NCBI RefSeq assembly: GCF_017874735.1 | Contig: NZ_JAGGLV010000027.1 | Location: 32,943 to 96,942 of the forward strand | Direction of reading: 5' to 3' | DNA: 64,000 nucleotides | From: Paenibacillus silagei | GTDB taxonomy: Bacteria; Bacillota; Bacilli; Paenibacillales; Paenibacillaceae | Shown: one piece after another, positions 33,216 through 42,616 of the stretch | How positions within the stretch are numbered: the first letter of the stretch is position 1 | Layout of the letters: each line of letters opens with the position of its first letter | The notes under the pieces: generated by a model | Told to the model about the DNA's origin: nothing | What the model saw: only the letters and a program-made list of their open reading frames with translations | Database searches by the model: none | Translations under genes and position numbers: made by a program

Positions 33216-34316
33216 ATGAGTATTGAAAAAGAGCGGATCAGCACAGCGCAGTTGGTAATCCTCGGTCTTTTCACCTTTATCGGGGATATGGCCCTGGTCT
33301 ATCCTGCAGCCATGACTTCCGAAGCCCATCAGGATGCCTGGATCGCCGCCCTGATCAGTATACCGCCGGGGATTGCACTAGTCTTCCTGTTTGTTGTAGT
33401 AGCAAATATCAGTCCGGACCAAAATATTATTGAGATCAGCCGGCAGGTGCTGGGGAAATGGCTAGGCAGCGCGGTAGGCGGTTACTATCTGTTCTTCTTC
33501 ATCATCGCGGCCTCTACGTATGTCCGGGAAATTGAGGATTTCATGTGTACCCAGATCTACGAGGGAACTCCCGGCGGAGTAATCCGGTTCATGAGCATTG
33601 TTCTGCTGGTGTACGGTCTGCGTCTGGGGCTTGAGACGGTCGGCCGGGCAGCGCAGGTGTTCTTTCCGCTGTTTGCCTTATTCCTGGTGGCCCTGATGGT
33701 GCTTTTATTTCCGCAAGTACAGCTGGAGCGTGTCTATCCTATGCTGACTACACCCCTGCCGGATATGCTGCATTCGATCATGATCGGTGTATTCTATCCC
33801 TTCGGAGAGATCTGTGTATTCTTCATGATCTACCCTTACACCCGCAAGAACAGTAAGATTAACCGTGATATCTTCATCGCGCTCTGCATAGGCTCCGTAG
33901 GTCTGAACCTGATTTTGTTTCTCTCGCTGACCGTTCTCGGCGTCTATTTCTCCGAGCATAGTTTCTATGCCGCCTATATCCTGGCCCAAAAAATCAATAT
34001 CGCCAACTTCCTGCAGCGGCTTGAAGCGCTGATGGCTACCGCCTGGATTATCACGACCTATTTCAAAACAGCACTCTACTTCTATGCCTTTGTGCTCGGA
34101 ATGGCGCAAATATTCAAGCTGAAAAGCCACCGCCCTCTAATCTTCCCTGTCGCGTTCCTGATCTACGGACTTTCACAGCTCATCTCCAAGGACATCATCT
34201 TCTATGTCAAAGAAATCCCCCCTTACTGGGTAGACTGGAATTTAACCTATTCGCTCGCACTTCCACTGCTTATTCTCGTAGTACACAAAGTGAGGCAGCG
34301 GCGCGCTGCCTCCTAA
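33216..34316 (+). CDS. spore germination protein GerB (APC-type B subunit)
   Basis: The protein has 366 residues with about ten membrane helices. It belongs to the GerAB/ArcD/ProY group of the amino acid-polyamine superfamily; RISTAQLVILGLFTFIGDMA at the N-terminus and FMCTQIYEGTPGGVIRFMS near 110-128 are typical. The B subunit is thought to bind the nutrient. AAAGGGGGG precedes the ATG. It is divergent from gerA-gerC rather than between them, which is less common. Its end carries a GAGGCAGC/GCTGCCTC hairpin (34292-34312), and only 9 bases separate it from the convergent GH43 gene. Confidence 0.92.
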   Translation: MSIEKERISTAQLVILGLFTFIGDMALVYPAAMTSEAHQDAWIAALISIPPGIALVFLFVVVANISPDQNIIEISRQVLGKWLGSAVGGYYLFFFIIAASTYVREIEDFMCTQIYEGTPGGVIRFMSIVLLVYGLRLGLETVGRAAQVFFPLFALFLVALMVLLFPQVQLERVYPMLTTPLPDMLHSIMIGVFYPFGEICVFFMIYPYTRKNSKINRDIFIALCIGSVGLNLILFLSLTVLGVYFSEHSFYAAYILAQKINIANFLQRLEALMATAWIITTYFKTALYFYAFVLGMAQIFKLKSHRPLIFPVAFLIYGLSQLISKDIIFYVKEIPPYWVDWNLTYSLALPLLILVVHKVRQRRAAS

Positions 34317-34325
34317 GCTGTAGAG

Positions 34326-35933
34326 CTATAAGCTGTGCGGGGCTGATACGTCCAGGCCTATATATTCAAAGTAGTCAAAATACGCCGCTCTCGCCTGTTG
34401 ATCCAGATCCTGCGCGCAGATCGCGGCATAAGAGCCCGTGAAGCCCAGCTTGCCGCCATGCTCATCCGAAAGGGTGCCGAAATCCAGCGGTGTACACATC
34501 GCTGTCCAGACCTCCCCGTCCCGGGAAGCGTAAAACATAATATCTCTGCCATGAATCTCTGCCTTCAAATAGTAACGCTCCCAGTCCTTCACCGAGATCT
34601 GCATGGAGGAGATTTCTGCATATTTACCGGCCTGGCACATTACAACGCCTAGAGCTACCCCTCTGAGTTCATCCGCAGTTACGCGCAGATAATAGTAATC
34701 CTTGTCATCATAGTAGAGCACCAGTCCAGCCATCTGCATGAAGCTGTCCGGCTTGTATTCCAGGCAGGTAGTCACGGTGCAGGCAAAATGCTGAATCGGC
34801 CTCCCGATCAGACTCTGGTCAAACAGCGATGCCAGGGATTCCCGGCCGCGGAGCCGCAGGAATCCGGGACGCTCCTGCAGGCTCACCCATGATTCATCGA
34901 ACGGCACGCGCAGACTCTGGTAGGGATAACCCAGCACACGGCCGTCAAAATCATCCCGCTCCGGCAAGGTATCGAACGGGTGCGGGGGAAGCTCCGGCGC
35001 TTCGGTCCGCAAGGCCGGCAGCTTTCCGCCGTGTGCCAGGCGCAGCCAGCCGTCCTCCGTCCATACGCAGCGCTGGATGGCGGTCTCCCGGCCCAGCGGA
35101 TTCAGCTTGCCCGTTCCCGGGATCGGCCGGGTGCACAGATGAGCCATGTACCATTCCCCCGACTGTGTCTCCACCAGTGAGCCGTGCCCTGCCTGCTGGA
35201 AGGCATAGGCCAGATCATGAGCCGTAGTCATGACCGGGTAATCGGGATCGGTCTCATAAGGTCCGGTCAGGCTGCGGCTGCGCGCCATCGTGACCATATG
35301 ATTCACTCCGGTGCCCCCTTCGGCAACCAGCAGATAGTAATAATCCCCGCGCTTGTACAATTGTGGTCCTTCCGTTACTCCTGTAGGAGTCCCCTGGTAT
35401 ATTTCATGAATAGGGCCGCTCAGCCTGCCGCTCTCAGGGTCATACTCCTGCATCACGATGCCGGAGAAATTGCTGTGATTCTGCCGGAAATCCCAGCGCA
35501 TATTCAGCAGCCATTTGCGTCCGTCACTGTCATGAAACAGGAACGGGTCAAAACCGCTGCCGTTCAGCCGTACCGGCGGGCTCCAGGGTCCTTCAAGACT
35601 GGCAGCAGTGATCAGGTAGTTATGCAGATCCTTATATACACTTGAGCGGGACTTCACATCCGTAAACAGCAGGTAATATAAGCCGTTATCCCAGGAAATT
35701 GCCGGTGCCCAGATGGAGCCGGAGCTTCCATTGCCGCGCAGGTCCACCTGTGAGGTCGCGGTCAGCACTCTGGTAAGCGTATGCCAGTGCACCAGATCAC
35801 GGGAATGATGAATCTCCACACCGGGGAACCATTCGAAGGTGGAGGTTGCGATATAATAATCATCACCCACCCTGAGGAAAGACGGATCGGGATGAAAGCC
35901 GGTCAACACCGGATTGACAATGGTTGAAGCCAT
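34326..35933 (-). CDS. GH43 beta-xylosidase/arabinofuranosidase
   Basis: The protein has 535 residues. The catalytic residues of the five-bladed propeller are present: D16 (FHPDPSF) as base, D129 (SGFDPFLF) and E188 (VTEGPQL) as acid. The C-terminal beta-sandwich (about 325-535) is as in the XynB3-type xylosidases of Geobacillus. There is no signal peptide, so it acts on imported xylo-oligosaccharides, releasing xylose (or arabinose). AGGGGG lies before the ATG. It is divergent from an AraC-type regulator that probably controls it. Confidence 0.93.
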   Translation of the reverse strand: MASTIVNPVLTGFHPDPSFLRVGDDYYIATSTFEWFPGVEIHHSRDLVHWHTLTRVLTATSQVDLRGNGSSGSIWAPAISWDNGLYYLLFTDVKSRSSVYKDLHNYLITAASLEGPWSPPVRLNGSGFDPFLFHDSDGRKWLLNMRWDFRQNHSNFSGIVMQEYDPESGRLSGPIHEIYQGTPTGVTEGPQLYKRGDYYYLLVAEGGTGVNHMVTMARSRSLTGPYETDPDYPVMTTAHDLAYAFQQAGHGSLVETQSGEWYMAHLCTRPIPGTGKLNPLGRETAIQRCVWTEDGWLRLAHGGKLPALRTEAPELPPHPFDTLPERDDFDGRVLGYPYQSLRVPFDESWVSLQERPGFLRLRGRESLASLFDQSLIGRPIQHFACTVTTCLEYKPDSFMQMAGLVLYYDDKDYYYLRVTADELRGVALGVVMCQAGKYAEISSMQISVKDWERYYLKAEIHGRDIMFYASRDGEVWTAMCTPLDFGTLSDEHGGKLGFTGSYAAICAQDLDQQARAAYFDYFEYIGLDVSAPHSL

Positions 35934-36096
35934 AAATGTTACCCCCTGCTTAATGTAAGTTACAGATTGAGTTGTACCTCTTGGATTCTATTGAAGAATC
36001 TCCCGTTTTTATTGTAGCGCCTGAGGGAGCAGAAAGTTATAATGGGTTATAATAAAATGTTTGTATTTTGTCGTGTTGGAGGCGTCATAGAATGTT

Positions 36097-36957
36097 ATGA
36101 AACAGCTATTCGAACCTGTTCTGTTTGCGAACCGGCAGTCTCTGATCTGGGACTACCGTATCTATACCGACGACCATTACAAGGGATATTACCACTGGCA
36201 TCAGTGCTGTGAGATCATGTTCGTGCATGGCGGGCAGGGCAGCATTGTTGTGAATCAGCAGATGTATGATATCCGGCCGGGCATGCTTTTCTTTTTCCAG
36301 CCGTATCAGCTGCACCGGATCTATTCAGAAGTATCACCAGCTTGTCCATTCGTACGCACGATCTTCTATCTCGATCCCCATATGGCCGAGAATCTGCTGC
36401 AGGGCTTCAGCAAGCGTAAGGCATTATTCTCTGCTCTCTGGCAGGGGGACAACCCGTATTGCGGCTTTGATCTTCGGGACCGGATTGAAACCATAGAATG
36501 GTTCTGCCAGAATTACAATGAGTTAAGGATGAAATCGTCTGAGGAAGACCCTGAGGATATCACGATGCTGCTCCTGCAGCTGCTCAGCTGCTTGGGAACA
36601 GGCGGGCAGTCTCTGATCCCTACCGGAGAACGGCGGAATCTCCGCTATTCGGAGCAGATCATGAACTGGATAGAGGCTCACTATCAGGAAGAGGTGAATC
36701 TGGATCAGCTTGCGGAGGAGACTCATCTCTCGAAATCCTATGTCTCGCGGATCTTTCATCAGGAAACAGGCGGCCGACTGGTCGACTATCTTACCGCCCG
36801 GCGGCTCAAGCAGGCCTGCCGGCTGCTCGGAACTACCGATATGCCTGTAGAGCAGATCGGCATCGCCGTCGGATTCCCGAACGCCTCCTATTTCAACCAG
36901 CTGTTCAAGCGGGTCCTCGGGACCACTCCGCTGAAGTACCGGAAAGGGAACCTGTAG
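36097..36957 (+). CDS. AraC family regulator, probable xylan-gene activator
   Basis: The protein has 286 residues. An N-terminal cupin-like sugar-sensing domain (YYHWHQCCEIMFVHGGQG near 31-48, RPGMLFFFQPYQLHRI) is followed by two helix-turn-helix motifs in the last 100 residues (LDQLAEETHLSKSYVSRIF and VEQIGIAVGFPNASYFNQLF). It sits between GH43 (divergent) and GH88 (same strand) and is likely to regulate them. GGAGG is 15 bases before the ATG, but only 9 bases before another ATG that opens a two-codon frame (ATG TTA TGA, 36091-36099) overlapping the true start. Two TATAAT boxes (36038 and 36048) lie upstream. Confidence 0.88.
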   Translation: MKQLFEPVLFANRQSLIWDYRIYTDDHYKGYYHWHQCCEIMFVHGGQGSIVVNQQMYDIRPGMLFFFQPYQLHRIYSEVSPACPFVRTIFYLDPHMAENLLQGFSKRKALFSALWQGDNPYCGFDLRDRIETIEWFCQNYNELRMKSSEEDPEDITMLLLQLLSCLGTGGQSLIPTGERRNLRYSEQIMNWIEAHYQEEVNLDQLAEETHLSKSYVSRIFHQETGGRLVDYLTARRLKQACRLLGTTDMPVEQIGIAVGFPNASYFNQLFKRVLGTTPLKYRKGNL

Positions 36958-37059
36958 GCAAATGACAATATAACAATATTTCTTCATATCAAAGTGCAAC
37001 TTTCTATAACCATAGGACGCTATACTGAGGCCATATTCTAATTAATGGAGGCATCAGTG

Positions 37060-38166
37060 ATGAGTACAGCATATTGGCAGGAAGTTATGAACCGGCTGGA
37101 TACGAAGGTTACGCGGATGATCGGGCAGATCGGCGGGAAATGTCCGCATTTCGCCGGAGAAGACGGTAAGTTCGATGATATCGCCTCCGACTGGTGGACA
37201 ACCGGCTTCTGGCCGGGGATGCTCTGGATTATGCATGATATGACCGGCAAGGACCACTATAAGGAGGCGGCCTGGCCCTGGGATGAGACGCTGGAGCAAT
37301 GGTTCGTGAAGCCGACTGTGGAGTTGCATCATGATGTTGGTTTTCAGTTCCTGCCTACAGCCGTTATCAAGAACGTTCTGACCGGGGATGAAGATGGCCT
37401 GCGCCGGGGTCTTGAGGCCGCTAACTTCCTGGCTGCACGTTATAATCCGGTTGGCAGGTTCATCCGCGCCTGGAATGAGGACAAACACGGCTGGGTGATT
37501 ATCGACTGTATGCTGAACATTTCCCTCCTGTTCTGGGCCAGCAAGGTGACTGGCGATCCGCGCTATAGACATATTGCGGTCAGCCATGCGGAGACTGCGA
37601 TGCAGTATGGTGTACGGGAGGATGGATCGACCAAGCATATCCTCTCCTTCGATGCCGAGACTGGCGCATATATCGAGAATTTCGGCGGTCAGGGCTATTC
37701 CGCCGAATCCTGCTGGAGCCGGGGGGCTGCCTGGGGACTGTACGGCTTCATTAATACTTACCGCCACACCGGAGATGAACGCTTCCTGAATACTTCGAAG
37801 CGGATTGCCCATTATTTCATCTCTGCCCTTCCGGAGGATCATGTGCCTTACTGGGACTTCCGGCTGGCAGACGACAAGAGGATGTTCAGAGACAGCTCCG
37901 CTGCATCCATCGCGGCATCGGGCTTACTGGAGCTGGCTGACATCGTGCCGCTTGGCGAGAAAAGCCTGTACGCAAATGCGGCAGAGCGGATTCTGCGTTC
38001 ACTGACCGAGAACTATGCCACCTGGGACCAGCCGGAGCATGAAGCGATTCTGCTCCATGGTGCAGGCAGCGGCGACTCCTTCATTGATGTATCGCTGATC
38101 TACGGTGACTATTACTATGTCGAGGCTGTCGCCAAGCTGAACGGCTGGAAGCATCGTATTTTCTAG
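37060..38166 (+). CDS. GH88 unsaturated glucuronyl hydrolase
   Basis: The protein has 368 residues, an (alpha/alpha)6 barrel. SDWWTTGFWPGMLW near 43-56 and the hydrated-uronate-binding, Asp-containing DCMLNISLLFWAS and the SAESCWSRGAAWGLYG stretch near 218-235 mark family GH88. It hydrates the 4,5-double bond of unsaturated uronosyl oligosaccharides made by polysaccharide lyases, releasing 5-keto-4-deoxyuronate. No signal peptide is seen, so it is cytoplasmic. ATG at 37060 has GGAGG 8 bases upstream; the in-frame ATG at 37045 overlaps that site. Its product would be handled by KduI and KduD encoded at 56-58 kb. Confidence 0.92.
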   Translation: MSTAYWQEVMNRLDTKVTRMIGQIGGKCPHFAGEDGKFDDIASDWWTTGFWPGMLWIMHDMTGKDHYKEAAWPWDETLEQWFVKPTVELHHDVGFQFLPTAVIKNVLTGDEDGLRRGLEAANFLAARYNPVGRFIRAWNEDKHGWVIIDCMLNISLLFWASKVTGDPRYRHIAVSHAETAMQYGVREDGSTKHILSFDAETGAYIENFGGQGYSAESCWSRGAAWGLYGFINTYRHTGDERFLNTSKRIAHYFISALPEDHVPYWDFRLADDKRMFRDSSAASIAASGLLELADIVPLGEKSLYANAAERILRSLTENYATWDQPEHEAILLHGAGSGDSFIDVSLIYGDYYYVEAVAKLNGWKHRIF

Positions 38167-38226
38167 TCTGGTTATGGCATAACAACAAACAGCGGGCCTC
38201 CCTGTCCTTGGGGATTCGCACATAAT

Positions 38227-38271
38227 ACAAACAGCGAGCCCCCGCATCCGGGAGGCTCGCTGTTTGTAATT
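38227..38271. terminator. strong terminator between GH88 and GH52 genes
   Basis: Arms ACAAACAGCGAGCC (38227-38240) and GGCTCGCTGTTTGT (38254-38267) form a long stem followed by AATTTTA. It can act in both directions for the convergent genes. A second copy of the left arm lies at 38185-38202. The remaining 38272-38454 shows no gene. Confidence 0.85.
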
Positions 38272-38454
38272 TTAAACTTATGCTTCTTGAAAGCTCAATC
38301 TATAATCCTGCGTATCCACATCTGCGCTTCAAAATCCTGCAAAGAATGCAACTTAGCTACCGATAACAGTATCCTTATTTCAACAATGTTGCATAAAAAG
38401 CACTATTTCTTATAATGTTTAACACGTTACCCCGCTGATGCAGCGTCCGAATGC

Positions 38455-40572
38455 TCATCCCCGCTGCTCATCCAGCCACAGAATAGCCGTCACACCGCGC
38501 GGATAATATTTGCTGCCGGTGATCTCGCCGGAGATAATCTGGTCGCTCCAGCTCCAGACCGAGAGCTGCGGATGCGTAAGCCAGCTTACATGTGCCGAAT
38601 CGGCTGCATGGCCCTTGTCTCCCCACTCCAGACCGAGAATTTGTCTGGCGATGAACTGACACAGATAAATCTTGCTCAGCCAGCTGTTGTTGCTGGTGGA
38701 GGAGATTTTCCAGCCGCCGTCCTCGAACAGGCAGACTCCCTCCACAAGCACAGCCTTCAGATGAGTGTCAAGTGCCTCGAGATATTCGCCGAACCGTCCT
38801 CCCCGTTCCAAGGCTTCCTTGCAGCCGGTGAAGTAAGGGAATACCAGACCCTCGATGGCCGGGATAATCTTCGAATCATTGCCTTCGCCGATGACCGCCG
38901 GAATGTAGCCGCCTTCGGTAACACTGCCCACGATGGTAGCCGCACAGAGCTCAGCTTGCCGGCCGGCCGTCTGGGACAGCTCCGTATTGCCGTTGTCGCG
39001 GAAAATCCGCTCCATAGCCAGATAAGCAGCCCAGCATTTTCCCGCCAGATAAATATTGTTGCGCGCCTGGCCCAGGGAGACATCCAGACTGTCATAGGTC
39101 GTGATCTCTGCACCGCCCATGGTCCGCGAGCTGTCGAGCGCCATCACGCCATTGCGCTTCGCCGGGTCCGGATGATCCCGGTTGAGCATGCTCTGCAGGC
39201 AGCTCTCCAGTACGGTCAGATTGCGCTCCATCCAGCTGCGGTCGCCCGTGTGCTCCACATAGGTTGCCGCAGTGAGAATCCAGTTGACCAATTGCTCGTG
39301 GGTCATATGCGAGAAGCAGCCGTCAATGCCGTACAGCTCATAGGAGGAGTACCCCGGACGCGACACGGCGTTGGCTACTCCCATATCATGCGTGAAGCTA
39401 AGTCCGCCCGGATACTCGGTGCTATCTCCCGGGAAACGGACAGTGTCCACATAACTGAACCGGTCCACGAACATATCCAGCTCATTGCGTACGGTCCACG
39501 GATTCATTTTCAGCTCGTAGAACAGCTGGTCTACCGTAAGATCGAAGGTGTTCATCATCCGGTATTCGCCTTCGTTGACGACCCAGAACGGCTGGCCTTT
39601 GTACTCCAAGAGTTCGGTGGAGCCGTAATAGCTGCGGATGGCGTGAGCAAGCATGAAGGTCTGGTCGTCACTTAAGGCTGTTTCCTCCAGCATCCCGTTC
39701 GCCTCTTCGGCCTGCTTCTTCAGCGTGTCGAACTGGGATAACGCATATTCTGCAACAGCTTCTACATTGCTGTAATAACGGTTATAGTAATAGCTCGCAT
39801 CCATTCCTGAAGTCACATAACCGGAGCGGTGGAAGCAGACCGCGAACTGGTACACCTTGCGTTCACCGGCAGGCACATCCATAATAAGCGCGCCAACCTG
39901 GCCCAGCCCGAACGTCCAGTTCTCCTCCAGCTCCGCTGCAAGAATATCCTCCATTGTAAAATGCATTGCCGCCTTAACACTTCCCTGCTTCGCGGCAATC
40001 GCCAGGAACCGGCCCTGGCCGACACCCGTCAGATCATCCTTGCCTCCATCGAATCTTCTCAGGGCGCTATACGGGTCATTCCCCTGGAAGCCGAAGAAAG
40101 CACGGCGCGCAGAGCTGCCCGCTGTGTTATCGACTTCAAGCTCTACCAGCACGGCTGGCAACAGCACTTCCTTCAGCTCTGCATCCGAAGCCGTCCCAGG
40201 GTCCGGAACAGGCCGGACTGGTGACAGAATGCGGAAGGTCAGATCGCCTGCCTGCCAGCTGTCGGTGGTCAGCCGGAAATCGCGCGTAATCTCGTCTTCC
40301 CCGAAGTGAAACAGAATCTGCGGCTTATCCGGGCTCGGGTCCGGGTTCTCGATGTCATAGCGCTTGCTCTCATCGTCGCTTCCCTGCTCGTGGAAGGGCA
40401 ACGTATCGTAACCGCGGCCATCCTTGCGTGCAAGGCCGATATATATGTTCTGTCTCGGCGGCCTGCCGAGTTCAAGGTCGAAGCCGCCGGACGCTCCTTG
40501 AAATCCGAGGGTGAAGCTTGAGAATGATCCTATCGGTGAATGATGGGCATTGAAGAATTTGTTCGTTGGCAT
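38455..40572 (-). CDS. GH52 beta-xylosidase
   Basis: The protein has 705 residues, the same length as the Geobacillus GH52 enzyme. Its MPTNKFFNAHHSPIGSF start is typical of this small family. E334 (NEGEYRMMNTFDLT) and D494 (TTYDSLD) are at the places expected for nucleophile and acid/base. It releases xylose from xylo-oligosaccharides with retention, in the cytoplasm (no signal peptide). It is divergent from an AraC regulator, and a cre-like site lies at 40628-40641. Confidence 0.95.
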   Translation of the reverse strand: MPTNKFFNAHHSPIGSFSSFTLGFQGASGGFDLELGRPPRQNIYIGLARKDGRGYDTLPFHEQGSDDESKRYDIENPDPSPDKPQILFHFGEDEITRDFRLTTDSWQAGDLTFRILSPVRPVPDPGTASDAELKEVLLPAVLVELEVDNTAGSSARRAFFGFQGNDPYSALRRFDGGKDDLTGVGQGRFLAIAAKQGSVKAAMHFTMEDILAAELEENWTFGLGQVGALIMDVPAGERKVYQFAVCFHRSGYVTSGMDASYYYNRYYSNVEAVAEYALSQFDTLKKQAEEANGMLEETALSDDQTFMLAHAIRSYYGSTELLEYKGQPFWVVNEGEYRMMNTFDLTVDQLFYELKMNPWTVRNELDMFVDRFSYVDTVRFPGDSTEYPGGLSFTHDMGVANAVSRPGYSSYELYGIDGCFSHMTHEQLVNWILTAATYVEHTGDRSWMERNLTVLESCLQSMLNRDHPDPAKRNGVMALDSSRTMGGAEITTYDSLDVSLGQARNNIYLAGKCWAAYLAMERIFRDNGNTELSQTAGRQAELCAATIVGSVTEGGYIPAVIGEGNDSKIIPAIEGLVFPYFTGCKEALERGGRFGEYLEALDTHLKAVLVEGVCLFEDGGWKISSTSNNSWLSKIYLCQFIARQILGLEWGDKGHAADSAHVSWLTHPQLSVWSWSDQIISGEITGSKYYPRGVTAILWLDEQRG

Positions 40573-40627
40573 ACAGTATATACACTCCTTCCAGCTTGTG
40601 TCCCGGCAGTGCCGGGCTCTAGCTCTA

Positions 40628-40641
40628 TGTTAGCGCTACCC
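40628..40641. promoter_or_regulatory. cre-like site upstream of the GH52 gene
   Basis: TGTTAGCGCTACCC has two mismatches to the CcpA cre consensus and lies 56 bases upstream of the GH52 start, between the divergent genes. Catabolite repression would be expected for a xylosidase. Confidence 0.4.
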
Positions 40642-40706
40642 TCCCCTCAGGCAACAGGCGCAAAGCCGCCAATTATTTGGACAAATCAATCGGACGCAGC
40701 GGCCTA

Positions 40707-40715
40707 TGCTATAAT
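40707..40715 (+). promoter_or_regulatory. extended -10 promoter of the AraC-type gene
   Basis: TGCTATAAT is a perfect extended -10 element 33 bases before the start codon. No good -35 is visible. Confidence 0.55.
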
Positions 40716-40747
40716 AGATCCATCTTTTAACAAAGAAGAGGTTGAAC

Positions 40748-41734
40748 ATGAACGTATTAGATCCCGGCACACAGCATTCTATGGATGGACGCATGTCCCC
40801 GGATGTTCAAGCTGCCTTTCATCTCTTTGCCGCCCACTGGCGCAAGGTGAATAAGGAATGGCAATATCCGGCACACACTCACCCGATGTTCGAGATCAAC
40901 ATCGTTCTGCAGGGCTCGCAGCACATGGCCGTAGGCGGACAATCCTACATCCAGGAGAGCGGCGACATTCTGTTCATCCGCCCCGGTGTGCTGCATTCCA
41001 GTCTGGGCGCAGCCGCAGGGGATGAGATGTCTTATTATTGCCTGCACTTCGACATTGACGATCTGGTTCTGCGCCGCTCCTTGATGACGATGGATACCGT
41101 CAGTCTAAGCGGAGACACCCCGGAGCTGAAGGCAATCCGTTCCTCCCTGGATGACATCATCCGCTCGACCATTCTCCCGGAGGCCAGTGATGCACAGCGG
41201 GGCCGGCTCGTGATGCTGAACGCCTCGCTCCAGTTCTTCGCCGCCCTTACCGGCTGGGTGCTGGCTGCCCTGCCTTCCCCTGCCCGGAGCACCCTGCCGG
41301 GAGTGACGGAGAAGACCGTTGCTCTGGCGAATGCTATTGAAGGGCTGCTGCAGGAATCCGTCTTCACGGCAGCGGCAACCGGCAGCAGAGCCGGAAGCAT
41401 CGAGGAGATCGCGGCCAGGCTCGGCTATAGCCCCAACCACTGCAACCGCGCCTTCCGGCAGATCTATGGCCTGCCGCCAAGACAGTATCTCTCCGATCTC
41501 ATTATCCGCCATGCCAAGCTGCTGCTGCTTGATAACAGCCTGTCTGTGGAGAGCATCGCCTACCGGCTGGGCTACCGAGATGTGTCTCATTTCAGCAAGC
41601 AGTTCAAGCGCTGGACCGGCCTGCCGCCCATGGGCTACCGTCAGCTTACGGAGGAACCGGGGAAGACAGACGGCAATGCCTTATCCGCTACTGCACAGGA
41701 AACTATAACAAAAACTCCGCAAACCATTATATAA
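40748..41734 (+). CDS. AraC family regulator of xyloside utilisation
   Basis: The protein has 328 residues. The cupin-like N-terminal domain shows HTHPMFEINIVLQGSQHMAV near 44-63 and GDILFIRPGVLHSS. Two helix-turn-helix motifs lie near 220-245 (IEEIAARLGYSPNHCNRAF) and 268-290 (VESIAYRLGYRDVSHFSKQF). ATG at 40748 has AAGAGG 6 bases upstream. It is divergent from GH52 and convergent with the ABC transporter operon, so both are candidate targets. The stop codon lies inside the terminator stem. Confidence 0.88.
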   Translation: MNVLDPGTQHSMDGRMSPDVQAAFHLFAAHWRKVNKEWQYPAHTHPMFEINIVLQGSQHMAVGGQSYIQESGDILFIRPGVLHSSLGAAAGDEMSYYCLHFDIDDLVLRRSLMTMDTVSLSGDTPELKAIRSSLDDIIRSTILPEASDAQRGRLVMLNASLQFFAALTGWVLAALPSPARSTLPGVTEKTVALANAIEGLLQESVFTAAATGSRAGSIEEIAARLGYSPNHCNRAFRQIYGLPPRQYLSDLIIRHAKLLLLDNSLSVESIAYRLGYRDVSHFSKQFKRWTGLPPMGYRQLTEEPGKTDGNALSATAQETITKTPQTII

Positions 41735-41752
41735 TGGTCTGCGGAGTTTTTT
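41711..41752. terminator. bidirectional terminator between the AraC gene and the ABC operon
   Basis: Stem ACTCCGCA/TGCGGAGT with inner ACCATTAT/ATAATGGT and T-runs on both strands. It includes the stop codon of the AraC-type gene and ends 27 bases after the last ABC permease gene stop. Confidence 0.9.
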
Positions 41753-41778
41753 ATTCTCCCCCAGAAGACACACACCTC

Positions 41779-42615
41779 TTACCCCTTGGTGGCCCCTGAC
41801 GCAATCCCCTTAACGAAATACTTCTGTAGGAAGATAAACACGATCAGCACAGGCACGACCGACATGGCGGTTCCGGCAAAAATCATATCCCAGCGCGAGG
41901 AGAATTCCCCGATATACCGGTAGATTTCTACAACCATTGTCTTAGCCTGGCCTGAAGGCAGAACCAGCATCGGCATCAGGAAGTCATTCCAGATCCCCAG
42001 ACCGTTCAGCACCACCATACTTGCCGTAACCGGCCCGAGCAGCGGGAAGACGATCCTCCAGAAAATCCCGTAGCGGGAGCATCCGTCAATCTCTGCGGCC
42101 TCTTCAATCTCCCGTGGAATACCTTTGACGAAGCTGGTATAGAGCAGGCATCCGAAGCCTACAGCCCCGGCGACATAGATCATGATAGGTCCCGCCAGAC
42201 TGCCGTACAGGCCGAGTATTCTCAGCTCTTTGAACAGCGGAATCATATACGCCTGGAACGGAATCATCATCCCGGCCAGGAAATAGATGAAGACCAGCCG
42301 CGTCCAGCGGGCATTGCGGCGTTCAATCGCGTAACCTGCCATCGGAATAATCAGCACCTGGGCAACAATTGCCACAACGGTCAGAATCAGGCTGTTAAGT
42401 ATCGCACGCGGAAATTCGGTCTCTGTGAGCAGATATTTGAAGCTGTCTAAATACAGTGTCTTCGGAAGAGCAACCGCATCGCGCATAATCTCGGCGTTGC
42501 TTTTGAATGCGGACATCAGATTAAAGAAGATCGGGAAGAAAAAGATAACCGCTACCAGGAGCGTAATGACAAACAGGACAATTTCAGTGATTCTCCGCTT
42601 GGTCTGCATCGTCAT
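41779..42615 (-). CDS. sugar ABC transporter permease, MalG type
   Basis: The protein has 278 residues with six membrane helices. The permease-ATPase contact loop EEAAEIDGCSRYGIFWRIV is near 188-206. It forms the channel with the MalF-type permease encoded one base upstream (stop and start nearly touch). Xylo-oligosaccharide or aldouronate uptake is inferred from the xylosidase neighbours. Confidence 0.92.
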   Translation of the reverse strand: MTMQTKRRITEIVLFVITLLVAVIFFFPIFFNLMSAFKSNAEIMRDAVALPKTLYLDSFKYLLTETEFPRAILNSLILTVVAIVAQVLIIPMAGYAIERRNARWTRLVFIYFLAGMMIPFQAYMIPLFKELRILGLYGSLAGPIMIYVAGAVGFGCLLYTSFVKGIPREIEEAAEIDGCSRYGIFWRIVFPLLGPVTASMVVLNGLGIWNDFLMPMLVLPSGQAKTMVVEIYRYIGEFSSRWDMIFAGTAMSVVPVLIVFIFLQKYFVKGIASGATKG

Positions 42616-42616
42616 C

